Origin: Amphibacillus sediminis NBRC 103570
Lineage (GTDB): Bacteria; Bacillota; Bacilli; Bacillales; Amphibacillaceae
Assembly: GCF_001552275.1 (NCBI RefSeq)
Contig: NZ_BCQW01000006.1
Coordinates: forward strand, 1 to 64,000
DNA length: 64,000 bases
Direction of reading: 5' to 3'
Within the stretch, counting starts at the first letter, position 1; each line of letters opens with the position of its first letter. Shown piece after piece: positions 1 through 9,041 of the stretch. The notes beneath the pieces were generated by a model that made no database searches, was not told where the DNA came from, and worked only from the letters and a program-made list of their open reading frames with translations. Made by a program: the position numbers and the translations under genes.

Positions 1-68
1 TCTTGAGTTTTCTTTTAACCCACTTTGTTATCAGGTAGCTATGAAGGCCTTAATGACACGTTTTTTAC

Positions 69-1085
69 TTAACGGTCCAATGCCGCTAAATAGTCTAAAG
101 CATCTTCAAATGTATCAATTGGGATGATCTCCATATCTGTACCAATTCTCTCAGCAGTTTCCATCGCTAACACATAATTAGAATCCTCTGCACCGTGCTC
201 ATTCGGCACAAAGAAAATATCGCATTTTGCACGGTCAGCGGCAATAACCTTCTTATCTACACCGCCAATTCTTAATACATTGCCATTATAATCAATCTCT
301 CCTGTACCGGCTATGCTAAGTCCATGTGTAATATCTTCTTCTGTCAATTGATTGTACATCTCTAAAGATAAGACTAAACCGGCACTTGGTCCTCCTATCT
401 TACCACTGGAAAAAGTAACAGAACGTTCAACATTTACCTCACGATTTGTAACAAGTTGAATCCCAATTCCATATTGATCTGGTTGATGAGGGAATGGCGC
501 CAGTTCAATCTCAGCAACAAATTGGTCCTCTTCACGACTTACTAAAAATCTAACTACATCACCAACTTCATAGCTATTGACTAGTTCAATTAGGTGATCT
601 GCATCCCTTACGGGTTCACCATTCACTTCTAAAATTTTATCAGCAATCTGAAGGACTGATTCAGCAGGCATCCCTTCGATGATCGAAACAACATAAACGC
701 CCTCATAATGAACCTCAATCGGTTCTCCTGCTGCTTGGTAAGCTACAACCATAGCAGCCTGCTGAGAGCTTTCCATTAATTGAAGCTGTGCTTGTAAATA
801 CATGTCCCGATCATACCCCTCAGGAAAAACATCAGCTAATCGATGAACCTCTTGGTATGGGAGAAAATTAGCTAATAGAAACTGTAACGGCGTTGCTCGT
901 CCCCCTCTTACCGTTACTAAATGAAGATCCCCTTCACTTTGAAAACCACCTTCAACCTCAACAACAGAATGGAGTGAATCAGCCGTACCAGGCTTGTAAA
1001 TATAATAGGGTAATGGCAGCAATAAAAATATAGCCAAAATAAAAACACTAATACTATATATAATCAGCTTTTTTTTATTCGACAC
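69..1085 (-). CDS. ylbL: SepM/YlbL-type PDZ-Lon membrane protease
   Basis: Membrane-anchored serine protease of the YlbL/SepM family, about 338 aa, close to the 341 aa of B. subtilis YlbL. One N-terminal membrane segment lies at about residues 8-28, a PDZ domain at about 115-200, and a C-terminal Lon-type proteolytic domain carries the GGPSAG motif (Ser about 234) and GGVDKK (Lys about 279), which form the Ser-Lys dyad. In the family the active site faces outward and cleaves membrane or exported substrates; in B. subtilis YlbL is linked to degradation of the division inhibitor YneA. I chose the GTG start because AAAGGAG lies 8 nt upstream; the upstream ATG overlaps that site. It ends the ylb block and is transcribed away from ylbJ. 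A family C fragment and family A copy 1 occupy its upstream region. Confidence 0.92.
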   Translation of the reverse strand: MSNKKKLIIYSISVFILAIFLLLPLPYYIYKPGTADSLHSVVEVEGGFQSEGDLHLVTVRGGRATPLQFLLANFLPYQEVHRLADVFPEGYDRDMYLQAQLQLMESSQQAAMVVAYQAAGEPIEVHYEGVYVVSIIEGMPAESVLQIADKILEVNGEPVRDADHLIELVNSYEVGDVVRFLVSREEDQFVAEIELAPFPHQPDQYGIGIQLVTNREVNVERSVTFSSGKIGGPSAGLVLSLEMYNQLTEEDITHGLSIAGTGEIDYNGNVLRIGGVDKKVIAADRAKCDIFFVPNEHGAEDSNYVLAMETAERIGTDMEIIPIDTFEDALDYLAALDR

Positions 1086-1108
1086 TGATAAAACTCCTTT
1101 CATTTATC

Positions 1109-1158
1109 AAATGCACCTTGGCGTTTTTGCGCACGATTTTATCGTGCTTCTCTGGATA
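1109..1158 (+). repeat. Family C repeat, truncated copy 1
   Basis: About 50 bp matching the start of family C (aaatgcNccttggNgt...ttgcgc), with a hairpin of TTTATC and GATAAA types around it. It abuts the sepM start on one side and runs directly into family A copy 1 on the other, sharing the gataaa at the junction. Confidence 0.6.
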
Positions 1159-1340
1159 AAGTGAAACTTCGTTCAGTGTGGATTTCAACGCATAAGATGT
1201 ACTAGTGCAGACGTTGCGACACGACGTCGCGAACTTAGTCAGCTTCCTCTCTCCCTAATGACTAGGCATGTCGCTATCCACTGTAGAAGCGGGAGATGAC
1301 TAACAGCTCTACATCCACCTCATCATTGACTTACTATAAG
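1155..1340 (+). repeat. Family A structured repeat, divergent copy 1
   Basis: Begins with GATAAAGTGAAACTTCG and keeps the conserved core hairpin around GCGACACGACGTCGC, then diverges after about 1255. The long helix P2 of other copies (GTGGGGG with CCCCCAC) seems to be replaced by TGGAT with ATCCA and CAG with CTG. The second half (P3) is not recognisable. Confidence 0.6.
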
Positions 1341-1504
1341 TAATGATTTCCACTAAACCCTGAATCAATTTTTTAGCATATTTCATAAAATGGCTTGCGT
1401 ATAGTATAGAGAGCTTGCCTAAAATCATCTCATTTCATTTTACTATTTTTTTCAATGGCTGTATAGAAAGTACACTTTCATAACTTAGATAGTTAGGAGC
1501 GAGC

Positions 1505-2719
1505 ATGTTGAAACCAAAACTTAAATCTGCTGTACTTGCGATCGCTGCTTTAACATTTGCAGCATGCTTAATTATGATGCCAACCGAAACTTTAGCAGCT
1601 AGTAAACGAGGATTAAACATTTGGTGGGGAACGGTATTTCCATCGCTATTACCATTCTTTATAACAGGTGAGCTTCTCATTGGTTTCGGTGTTGTCCATT
1701 TTATTGGTGTTCTCTTTGAACCGATTATGCGCCCGATCTTTAATGTACCTGGAGTTGGTAGTTTTGTGTGGGCGATGGGGTTGGCAAGTGGTTATCCTGC
1801 TGGAGCCAAATTCACATCAAGAATGCGCTTAGACCAAGATATCACTAAGGTAGAAGCAGAGCGTTTAGTCTCTTTCACCAATGCTTCAAATCCGCTATTT
1901 ATTATCGCCGCCGTTTCAGTCGGTTTTTTCCAGACACCAGCACTAGGTATCCTATTGGTTCTCGCCCATTATGGTAGTAATCTTTTAGTTGGCATGGTTA
2001 TGCGTTTTTATAAGCATAAGGAAGATCGTCATATCCAAAGAACGAGTCACACGAATATATGGTATCGGGCATTTGAAACACTACATAAAATGCGTCTTAA
2101 TCAGAATAAGCCTTTTGGCAAAATGTTTGGTGATGCTGTGATTCACTCTGTCGAAACACTCCTTATGATTGGCGGATTTATTATTATCTTTTCTGTTTTT
2201 GCTAATGTATTGCTCCAAATTGGACTAGCTCCATTTTTAGGTAAGCAAATTAGCTTAGCCTTTACCTTTTTTGATCTTCCTACCTCACTTGCGCTGCCAT
2301 TCTTTAATGGCCTGTTCGAAGTTACATTAGGTGCTCAGCAAATCGCAAATTTAAGTCAAGAACCATTGCTTGCTAAAGCTATATTAGTCAGTATTTTATT
2401 AGCTTTTAATGGTTTTAGTGTCCAAGCACAAGTTGCCAGCATTTTAGCTGAAACTGATATTAGCTTTAAGCCTTACTTTTTTGGGCGAATACTTCAAGGG
2501 GGCTTCTCTGCATTAATTGTTTTAGTGATGTATAATCTAGTTATCCCTTCGTTCCAACGCCCAATTGGTGCAGCGACTGCAGTACAAGGATTTAATACTC
2601 CCATTCTTCTAGAACAGACAGCAAGCTTTTTAGTTCGCATCGGTCCAGCCATTACACTTCTAACATTGTGGCTAGCGTTATTTATTTTAATCAGTCGATC
2701 ACTTAAAAACTCACGATAG
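1505..2719 (+). CDS. ylbJ: Sporulation integral membrane protein YlbJ
   Basis: Polytopic membrane protein of 404 aa from the nucleoside-recognition (GATE) superfamily. Hydrophobic segments run throughout, and the GLASGYPAGAK stretch (about residue 97) is typical of YlbJ. In B. subtilis YlbJ is made in the mother cell under sigma-E and is needed for heat-resistant spores. The ATG has a TAGGAG site 5-6 nt upstream. It is divergent from sepM and convergent with coaD, as in B. subtilis. Its presence supports a spore-forming host. What the transporter-like domain moves is not known from the sequence. Confidence 0.92.
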   Translation: MLKPKLKSAVLAIAALTFAACLIMMPTETLAASKRGLNIWWGTVFPSLLPFFITGELLIGFGVVHFIGVLFEPIMRPIFNVPGVGSFVWAMGLASGYPAGAKFTSRMRLDQDITKVEAERLVSFTNASNPLFIIAAVSVGFFQTPALGILLVLAHYGSNLLVGMVMRFYKHKEDRHIQRTSHTNIWYRAFETLHKMRLNQNKPFGKMFGDAVIHSVETLLMIGGFIIIFSVFANVLLQIGLAPFLGKQISLAFTFFDLPTSLALPFFNGLFEVTLGAQQIANLSQEPLLAKAILVSILLAFNGFSVQAQVASILAETDISFKPYFFGRILQGGFSALIVLVMYNLVIPSFQRPIGAATAVQGFNTPILLEQTASFLVRIGPAITLLTLWLALFILISRSLKNSR

Positions 2720-2795
2720 TAAATTCTGAAATGAACCCAAGATACTTGCTAAGTTAATGGGATCTCCTGTTAGATTTTTGCAATCACAAAACATC

Positions 2796-2819
2796 GACGT
2801 GACCTTGTATGGTCACGTC
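2796..2819. terminator. Hairpin terminator between ylbJ and coaD
   Basis: Perfect 9-bp stem GACGTGACC / GGTCACGTC with a 6-nt loop, followed on the + strand by ACTTTATTG. It lies between convergent ylbJ and coaD. The T tract is weak, so efficiency is uncertain. Confidence 0.6.
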
Positions 2820-2969
2820 ACTTTATTGTCTGCTATCTTATTGCCTACTGTTAATTTTGAATGGTAAGTTAACATTCAAAAAACAAGCTGTGTTTTCTAT
2901 AGATTGACTACTGCCAAGACGAATGCCTCGATATGCTTGGTTCTAATCATTTCGCTTCTTACCCGTTAC

Positions 2970-3694
<725 letters not shown>

Positions 3695-3723
<29 letters not shown>

Positions 3724-4261
3724 CCGTTATCGCTGTGGTAGCACCATATCGCTCTGAACGGAACTGTTTAAAACATGCTAGCGTCTCTGGTAAAACATTG
3801 TTTAAATCATGCTCACATATAATGAGAGTGCTATGATCAGTTATTGGATATTTCGAAATCTCTAGTAATAATTTTTGATACGACACCTTTTGATAAGGTG
3901 GATCTAAAAATATGTATTGAAAAACAAGCTCTCTTTTAGCTACTGCCTTTAATGCTCGAAAGGCATCATTATGATAAACCTCTGCCTGCCGATCAATATT
4001 TAATTGTTTTAAGTTCTGTTTAATGACTTGAATAGCCAATTTTTGCTGATCAACAAAAATAACACGATCCAAACCGCGACTCAGTGCTTCAATGCCTAAA
4101 TTGCCACTACCTGCAAACAAATCTAATCCAAGTCCACCATCAAAAAAAGGACCGATTCGATTAAACAGCGATTCTTTCACCTTATCTGAAGTTGGTCTTG
4201 TTAATTTATTAGGGACAGATTGTAGACGCCGACCTTTAAAGTCCCCTGCAATGACACGCAT
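3695..4261 (-). CDS. rsmD: 16S rRNA (guanine966-N2)-methyltransferase RsmD
   Basis: Class I SAM-dependent methyltransferase of about 188 aa (YlbH). Visible motifs are GDFKGRRL at the N-terminus, the SAM-binding LDLFAGSGNLGIEALSRG segment (about residues 46-63) and the catalytic DPPY at about residue 120. It methylates G966 in helix 31 of 16S rRNA during 30S assembly. The ATG start at 4261 has GAGGTGAG at good spacing; an in-frame ATG three codons upstream lacks this. The last eight codons (YRSVTGGL or nearly so) and the stop are encoded by the 3' end of family A copy 2, so the natural C-terminus seems to have been replaced. Usually co-transcribed with coaD. Confidence 0.95.
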
Positions 4262-4440
4262 ATGTCTCACCTCATTTAAACTCTGTTAATAAATCGTTTT
4301 AATCCTATCACAAAATATCGATCATGACCAACATCCTTCTCAATATTTTATCAAAATTGTTGATTAACAAGCTGAATAACTTTTTGCGAAATGGTAACAA
4401 TGAACTAATGAAGTGACGTTAAAATTTATAACCCACTTCT

Positions 4441-4567
4441 AGAAGACGGAAAAGCCGATATTTCCCCATAGGCGCTTTTCCGGTTTCTCCTCTCCCTTTG
4501 CCTTTTTGATTCAGTTTTAGAATCAAAAAGGGCCTGCAGATTTTTATAGATCTGCAGGCTTTTTTTT
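4441..4567 (+). ncRNA. Three tandem hairpins ending in a strong terminator (candidate small RNA)
   Basis: The 630-bp gap between ylbG and rsmD holds three successive stem-loops: GGAAAAGC / GCTTTTCC (about 4449-4482), CCTTTTTGATTC / GAATCAAAAAGG (about 4501-4531), and GCCTGCAGAT / AGATCTGCAGGC followed by eight T on the + strand (4531-4567). No + strand gene precedes it, so the terminator would end a short non-coding transcript. The strand, and whether it is made at all, are inference. On the - strand the same hairpins could end the ylbG message. Confidence 0.4.
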
Positions 4568-4894
4568 ACATGTTAAGAAAGGATAACTTTTCTATCAGAC
4601 TAAAGGATAAAATCAGAGCTTTCGCCACAGGGCTTGGTGATAAGGAAAGTTTTTCTAACAAAAATTACAAGCAATCAGATTTAAAACGATTATTGATTTG
4701 CCAAAAAATGCCGAGAATGTGAAAGCACATTTTTTAGTCAATGATAGATCATTAAGTTGAGAAGCCATAATTTATGAATCAAAATTTAGGTGGCATTCCC
4801 AGCAGGAAGACGCAGCATCCTCTAACGCTAACGTGTTGTTTATTTGTTCTAAGACTTCGACAATTTTTCCGAGCACTCATGTGGTTAACCTTGC
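4568..4894. other. Non-coding gap after ylbG
   Basis: About 330 bp with no convincing gene. One 50-codon frame beginning near 4570 has no ribosome binding site and no recognisable family. I see no other structure here. Confidence 0.5.
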
Positions 4895-5173
4895 TTAAAT
4901 CCCCATCTTATAATCATATTCCTTCGCCTTATCAACTTTAGTATTATCGAACTCACGTCTAATAAATGGCTTATAGGAATAGTCAACCTTTGAAATAAAT
5001 GGCAGTTGCTCTAATTTTAATAACTTATCCTCTGCCTCATGTTGATTGACATAAATGACAGCATAGCGTGATTGCCGTGAAACTGCGATAAGATGGCCGT
5101 ATCGTTTAATTTGCTTAATATTTTTCATATGTTGAAACCAAATTATTAAACCTTGTCTCTTTGTTCTAATCAC
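4895..5173 (-). CDS. ylbG: YlbG, DUF2129 protein
   Basis: Small cytoplasmic protein of about 92 aa, of unknown biochemical function, belonging to the YlbG/DUF2129 family. Recognisable blocks are RQGLIIWF at the N-terminus, RYAVIYV in the centre and the conserved C-terminal KAEFDN-like / DKAKEYDYKMG ending. The GTG start at 5173 has GAGGG 6-7 nt upstream and gives the family length (90 aa in B. subtilis). A longer frame would overlap ylbF without a ribosome site. It follows ylbF by 32 bp and is probably in the same transcript. Confidence 0.88.
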   Translation of the reverse strand: MIRTKRQGLIIWFQHMKNIKQIKRYGHLIAVSRQSRYAVIYVNQHEAEDKLLKLEQLPFISKVDYSYKPFIRREFDNTKVDKAKEYDYKMGI

Positions 5174-5205
5174 CTTTATCCCTCTTTCACTGATCCGAAT
5201 AACGT

Positions 5206-5646
5206 TTATGATACTTTGCAACCACAGCTACCGCCAGAGCCACAACCACATCCGCCCTCTGAGAATAATGCTCCATCTCTTGGCACGATAATTTGTTGAC
5301 TAACACTGAAAGCTAACCGTTCACTAATATCGTCAAGAAGGATTTGCAGCTCTCGCTCAGCAAGTTTAAATTGAGCGACTGAGTCAAGCATATCAATCTC
5401 TCGTTTCATTAAGCGAATTTCCTTAGTTACTTTACTGAAATCCGGGTGATAACGACCAAAACGTTGAACGTCTTCATACTGCTCCTTCATCTTTGTAAAG
5501 GTGCGAATAAGATTCTGGGCAACCTGGTCTTCTGCTAACTCACGTTTCTTAACTATATAATGAGACATCTGTTCTGATTGATTAATCATGGCAGAAATTT
5601 GTTCTGTTTGTTCTAATAGTTCAATAATTTCTGTTGTCGCTAACAA
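5206..5646 (-). CDS. ylbF: YlbF, RNase Y specificity / Y-complex subunit
   Basis: Helical YlbF/YmcA-family protein of 146 aa. With YmcA and YaaT it forms the Y-complex, which carries iron-sulfur clusters, influences RNase Y-dependent mRNA maturation and affects competence, biofilm and sporulation in B. subtilis. The C-terminal tail GGCGCGSGGSCGCKVS has four cysteines, consistent with cluster binding. It starts with TTG behind a strong GGAGGTGA site. In B. subtilis a small ylbE gene lies between ylbD and ylbF; only 63 bp separate them here, so ylbE is absent. Confidence 0.93.
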   Translation of the reverse strand: MLATTEIIELLEQTEQISAMINQSEQMSHYIVKKRELAEDQVAQNLIRTFTKMKEQYEDVQRFGRYHPDFSKVTKEIRLMKREIDMLDSVAQFKLAERELQILLDDISERLAFSVSQQIIVPRDGALFSEGGCGCGSGGSCGCKVS

Positions 5647-5709
5647 AAGCGATCACCTCCATTAGACATATCATAACAGTATTTGACGCAAAAAAAAAGA
5701 CTAGAACGT

Positions 5710-6156
5710 CTAAAATGGATGACGTCCCATTCTTTGATACGACGGTTGAGCTTGCTGCTGAGCATTTTGTTGCCATGGTCCCATTGCTCGAAACGGGGGC
5801 TGGACTTGCTGTTGTTGAGCGTTCTGTTGTCCTTTCTTGTTAGAAAATTGATCAATTAATTGTTTGACTTGAGTAACAGCTTGATCCATTTGATTCACAT
5901 GCTGATCAAGATTATTAAAATCTATTTTACTTACCAGCGACATCAGTTGATCTTTTAATCCCTTCTTTTTTTCCGGTTGCTTCTGCTTAGTCTTAAATGG
6001 TTCCCAAAACTTATCGCGCTCTCCTAAGGTTTGATATTGGTCAAAATAGTATTGCCAATCATGCTTGCCCGACTTTACTTCACGAATAATCACCGGATGC
6101 TTGACAACAAATGCTTTAAATTTCTCAACTTCTGGGTGAAGCTTTTGACCACTCAT
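5710..6156 (-). CDS. ylbD: YlbD-type spore coat protein
   Basis: Protein of 148 aa matching the YlbD family of putative coat proteins. The N-terminal half holds the conserved HPEVEKFKAFVVKHP and DWQYYFDQY blocks. After about residue 80 it is low-complexity and rich in Gln and Asn, ending in a Pro-Gln-Arg tail, as often seen in coat-associated proteins. The ATG is preceded by GAAGGAGGC. It sits between the CAP-domain gene and ylbF in the B. subtilis order. The assignment is by family resemblance and gene order; location in the spore is inference. Confidence 0.85.
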   Translation of the reverse strand: MSGQKLHPEVEKFKAFVVKHPVIIREVKSGKHDWQYYFDQYQTLGERDKFWEPFKTKQKQPEKKKGLKDQLMSLVSKIDFNNLDQHVNQMDQAVTQVKQLIDQFSNKKGQQNAQQQQVQPPFRAMGPWQQNAQQQAQPSYQRMGRHPF

Positions 6157-6226
6157 AGGTAATAAAGCCTCCTTCTGTTCGTTGCTAGTATAGCCTATGT
6201 CATCAATAAAAAATGGTGTGCGTCAC

Positions 6227-7267
6227 TTAGCGGTGAGTCAAAAAATTCTGGGTAAAATAATTTTGATAGACACCTATACCTATATTTGTGAACTGATCAT
6301 CAAGAAGTACTTCCCTATGTCCATCACTATTTAACCAGCCTTCAACCGCGGCAAGACCATCCGTATACTGTGCAGCTAAATTCTCACCAGCTCGAGAAAA
6401 TAAAATATCATGTTCTGTTAGCCGGTCTGATAATACTCGACCGTCCAATGAGGTATGGGAAAAATAGTTCTGATCATGCATATCTTGACTGTGCTGTCGA
6501 GCTACTTGTTGCGCTTGTTCATCCCATTCTAATGGCTGTTTGTCAAACCTAGCTCGAACGAGATTTGTTAATAAAAAAATATGATATTCCTCAGCCTGTG
6601 TGATCAATTCCCACTTTTGTTCTGATATGGGTGCCTTCTTCGGTAGTATCCCGCTATAATACAACGTGTAGGGCTGGTGTTTTACCGCTACTTCTTGATT
6701 CATAACCCGAATCGATGAAAGTGTTTCCGTAACTGTATCAAAATTGAATTGAACAACACTTCCTTCTTCTAACTGGACTATCGGTCTTTCAACTAGATCC
6801 TGATCATCTAGAATAAATTTAAATCGATCAAAGTTAATTTCGGATTCAAATGGATAAGCTTCATTTAATTCTTGATAGGACATACCCATCTCGATTGGTC
6901 CTATTTGGGCATGATCACCAGTCATGAATAATGTAACCACCTGTTCGTCTTCAACACCGAACTGTAAATAAACATTTGATTCATCTGTATACAAATACCA
7001 ATCATAGCCATAACGACTCGGATCGACTCGGATCGGTTCACCAAAGGTTGAAACAAGCCAATCGTCTGACCTTCCAAGTACATTGGTTAATGTCATCTCA
7101 GTTTGCGTAGGTAGAAACGTTTGCTCAATAGATTTCTGATCACGTTCAATCATCCCACGCGACTGATGATAGTCTGCGCTATGGAAGCTTAGTTCTAAAC
7201 TCTGATACATGTATAGGATGATACCAAGAATAGTTCCAAGTATGGCTACTTTAAAGAGTCGTTTCAT
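6227..7267 (-). CDS. ylbC: CAP-domain secreted or membrane-anchored protein (YlbC-like)
   Basis: Protein of about 346 aa, as in B. subtilis YlbC (346). An N-terminal hydrophobic segment (about residues 3-22) acts as signal or anchor. Residues about 55-190 form the CAP-associated N-terminal domain, with the repeated short motif of a predicted extracellular strand-rich domain. The C-terminal CAP/SCP domain shows HSQDMHDQNYFSHTSLDG, AGENLA and the final GIGVYQNYFTQNF. Its role in spore-formers is unknown. The ATG at 7267 has AAAGGTGA 6 nt upstream. Transcribed with ylbD and ylbF. Confidence 0.88.
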   Translation of the reverse strand: MKRLFKVAILGTILGIILYMYQSLELSFHSADYHQSRGMIERDQKSIEQTFLPTQTEMTLTNVLGRSDDWLVSTFGEPIRVDPSRYGYDWYLYTDESNVYLQFGVEDEQVVTLFMTGDHAQIGPIEMGMSYQELNEAYPFESEINFDRFKFILDDQDLVERPIVQLEEGSVVQFNFDTVTETLSSIRVMNQEVAVKHQPYTLYYSGILPKKAPISEQKWELITQAEEYHIFLLTNLVRARFDKQPLEWDEQAQQVARQHSQDMHDQNYFSHTSLDGRVLSDRLTEHDILFSRAGENLAAQYTDGLAAVEGWLNSDGHREVLLDDQFTNIGIGVYQNYFTQNFLTHR

Positions 7268-7357
7268 TAAAATCACCTTTCACACTAAAGTTTTGATCTC
7301 ACACGTAGTAAATTTATGAGATCAAGCGCGCCTAGATTTATCTACCGAATTTCACTC

Positions 7358-7459
7358 GATAAAGTGAAACTTCGTTCAGTGGGGGTTCGACGCATAGGAT
7401 GCGCTCGTGCAGACGTTGCTGCACGACGTCGCGAACGTAGTCAGCTTCCCCTCCCCACT
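7358..7459 (+). repeat. Family A structured repeat, half copy 3
   Basis: Only the first half of family A: GATAAAGTGAAACTTCG, the core hairpin region and the closing CCCCAC of helix P2. The P3 half is missing. A short TTTATC...GATAAA stretch just before it resembles part of family C. Confidence 0.7.
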
Positions 7460-7572
7460 ATCTCACCAACTGTGAGACTTCTGCTGAATCAGACCGTCTT
7501 TTTCTATCAAAAGTTTACTAGATTATAGCGCAAACTAATCGAGACTGAGATTATAAGATTTAGTTTTTGAAA

Positions 7573-7767
7573 AATAAAGTAAAACTTCGTTCAGTGGGGG
7601 GTGTGCTCGTGCAGACGTTGCGAACTTAGTTAGCTTCCTCTCTCCCCTACTGAACGTTAGTTTGAGCAAATCGGGTCGTTACTGGCTGTTAAATCTCCTA
7701 CTTAGACATGACGTGTTCCTTTATTTCTTGAAGTGGGAGGCTTATAGCCAGTTACACTGCGATAAAA
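7573..7767 (+). repeat. Family A structured repeat, internally deleted copy 4
   Basis: A 195-bp copy with both ends intact but lacking three internal blocks. The missing blocks include the tip of the core hairpin and the complete GGGGC/GCCCC hairpin near the 3' end. The enclosing helices P2 and P3 are kept. Confidence 0.8.
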
Positions 7768-7775
7768 AGACCTAA

Positions 7776-7890
7776 TGTTGACATCCTCACCCTTATCACG
7801 TTTCGCACGTGGCATTTTTTCCAGTTAGGGAAACGTCAACATGACTAGCTGCTAGCCACGTGGTCGTTTCTCTAACTGGGTGAGCTTCTA
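7776..7890. repeat. Multi-stem palindromic element (possible mobile-element relic)
   Basis: Nested complementary arms: CTCACCC (7786) with GGGTGAG (7878), CCAGTTAGGGAAACG (7821) with CGTTTCTCTAACTGG (7865), and an inner CACGT-ACGTG hairpin (about 7797-7811). No reading frame is associated. The shape recalls the subterminal palindromes of IS200/IS605-type elements, but no transposase remains and the assignment is inference. Confidence 0.45.
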
Positions 7891-7972
7891 CATCGTTGCT
7901 TAACCTTTTGAGGCCACACAATTGGCTAACGAGTATTTGTTTTGCCTAGGCCTTTAATTGGTTCTTAATTAT

Positions 7973-8401
7973 TTAATGATGGTGTGGTCGCTTAGATATA
8001 TCTTCTAAAGCTTCACCGGCAGCATGGTTAGATTGTTGTTCTAAAGCCAAATCGCCTAATGAGATAATACCAATTAACTTTCGATCCTCTACTACAGGCA
8101 AGCGTCTAATTTGATGGTCAGCCATTAATTCGCTTGCCTCTACTACTGTACTATCCTGGTCACACGAGATTACATCTTGGGTCATAACGGAATCGACATG
8201 CTCATTATGACTTACACCTTTTGCATAGCCACGTAAAACTAAATCACGATCGGTTACGACTCCCATTAAGTGATGCTCTAAATCACAAACTGGTATCAAA
8301 CCTACATTTTGATAACTCATTAGTTTCGCAACTTCCTCCAGTGTACTATCAGGCTGACAACTTACCAGTTTATCTGACATAACGTCTCTTACTTTTCTCA
8401 T
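7973..8401 (-). CDS. ylbB: Tandem CBS-domain protein (YlbB-like)
   Basis: Cytoplasmic protein of 142 aa made almost only of two CBS domains (about residues 5-60 and 70-125), each with the typical DVMS / DVIS opening and GVVTDRDL or GIISLGDL closing strand. CBS pairs bind adenosyl ligands and regulate partners; the ligand here is unknown. It ends in HHH. Position beside the CAP-domain gene matches B. subtilis ylbB (148 aa), but about 700 bp of repeats now separate the two. Confidence 0.85.
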   Translation of the reverse strand: MRKVRDVMSDKLVSCQPDSTLEEVAKLMSYQNVGLIPVCDLEHHLMGVVTDRDLVLRGYAKGVSHNEHVDSVMTQDVISCDQDSTVVEASELMADHQIRRLPVVEDRKLIGIISLGDLALEQQSNHAAGEALEDISKRPHHH

Positions 8402-9041
8402 TTCAACCTACCTCCATCTTGTTTAGCGTATGTCTTACTTGACCACAATGATAGTATCACCGATTATGATTAATCTAAACCTGAGATTTTGTTTTTAATT
8501 CATTATTGTTGGGTAATAATAATTTGTAGCCGTAAAGTATAAAAAAATGGGCTAGGAGTGAATTTTCCAGTAAGATAAACAGAATAGAGCAGAGCACCAT
8601 ACTGGAACATGCTACGATAAGCATAACATGACAGGCTTAGACTCGTCACTTATGTCCTGTGACTAGCAACGGTAAACACCTGACATTCATTTGCAAATTG
8701 TGATGCAATGCTATTGTTGTTTAATTATTTGGGTCTTTTAATTTGTTATGACTATACAAATTGACAAGAACATGATATATTTCAATAAGATAAACCAATA
8801 GCGTTGCATAAAAATTAATGGAAAGAGCCATAGCAAAAGAATGGGCCATATCTTGGCTTTCCTCAGTTTAAACGACTGTTTTGACCATTCTTTGGAAGAA
8901 ACTTTGGGAAAGAGCCGTGCTTAGAGTCTGACAAGCCTATGCTTGTCAATTTCTTGCCTTCCTGTATCGTTTATGCGCCTTGACATTGATTAATATAATT
9001 TGTAACGGTAATGAAGATAAATAAATTAGGGTTTTCTCAAG
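8402..9041. other. Non-coding gap between ylbB and the AI-2E family gene
   Basis: About 640 bp with no gene. It holds a short perfect palindrome TTGACAAGCATAGGCTTGTCA-like hairpin near 8927-8948 and a TTGACA box at about 8981 that may belong to the downstream promoter. I see nothing else that can be supported. Confidence 0.5.

Noticed and set aside
4570-4720. 50-codon frame beginning MLRKDNFSIRLKDK
   Set aside because: It starts within the T run of a terminator, has no ribosome site and no recognised family.
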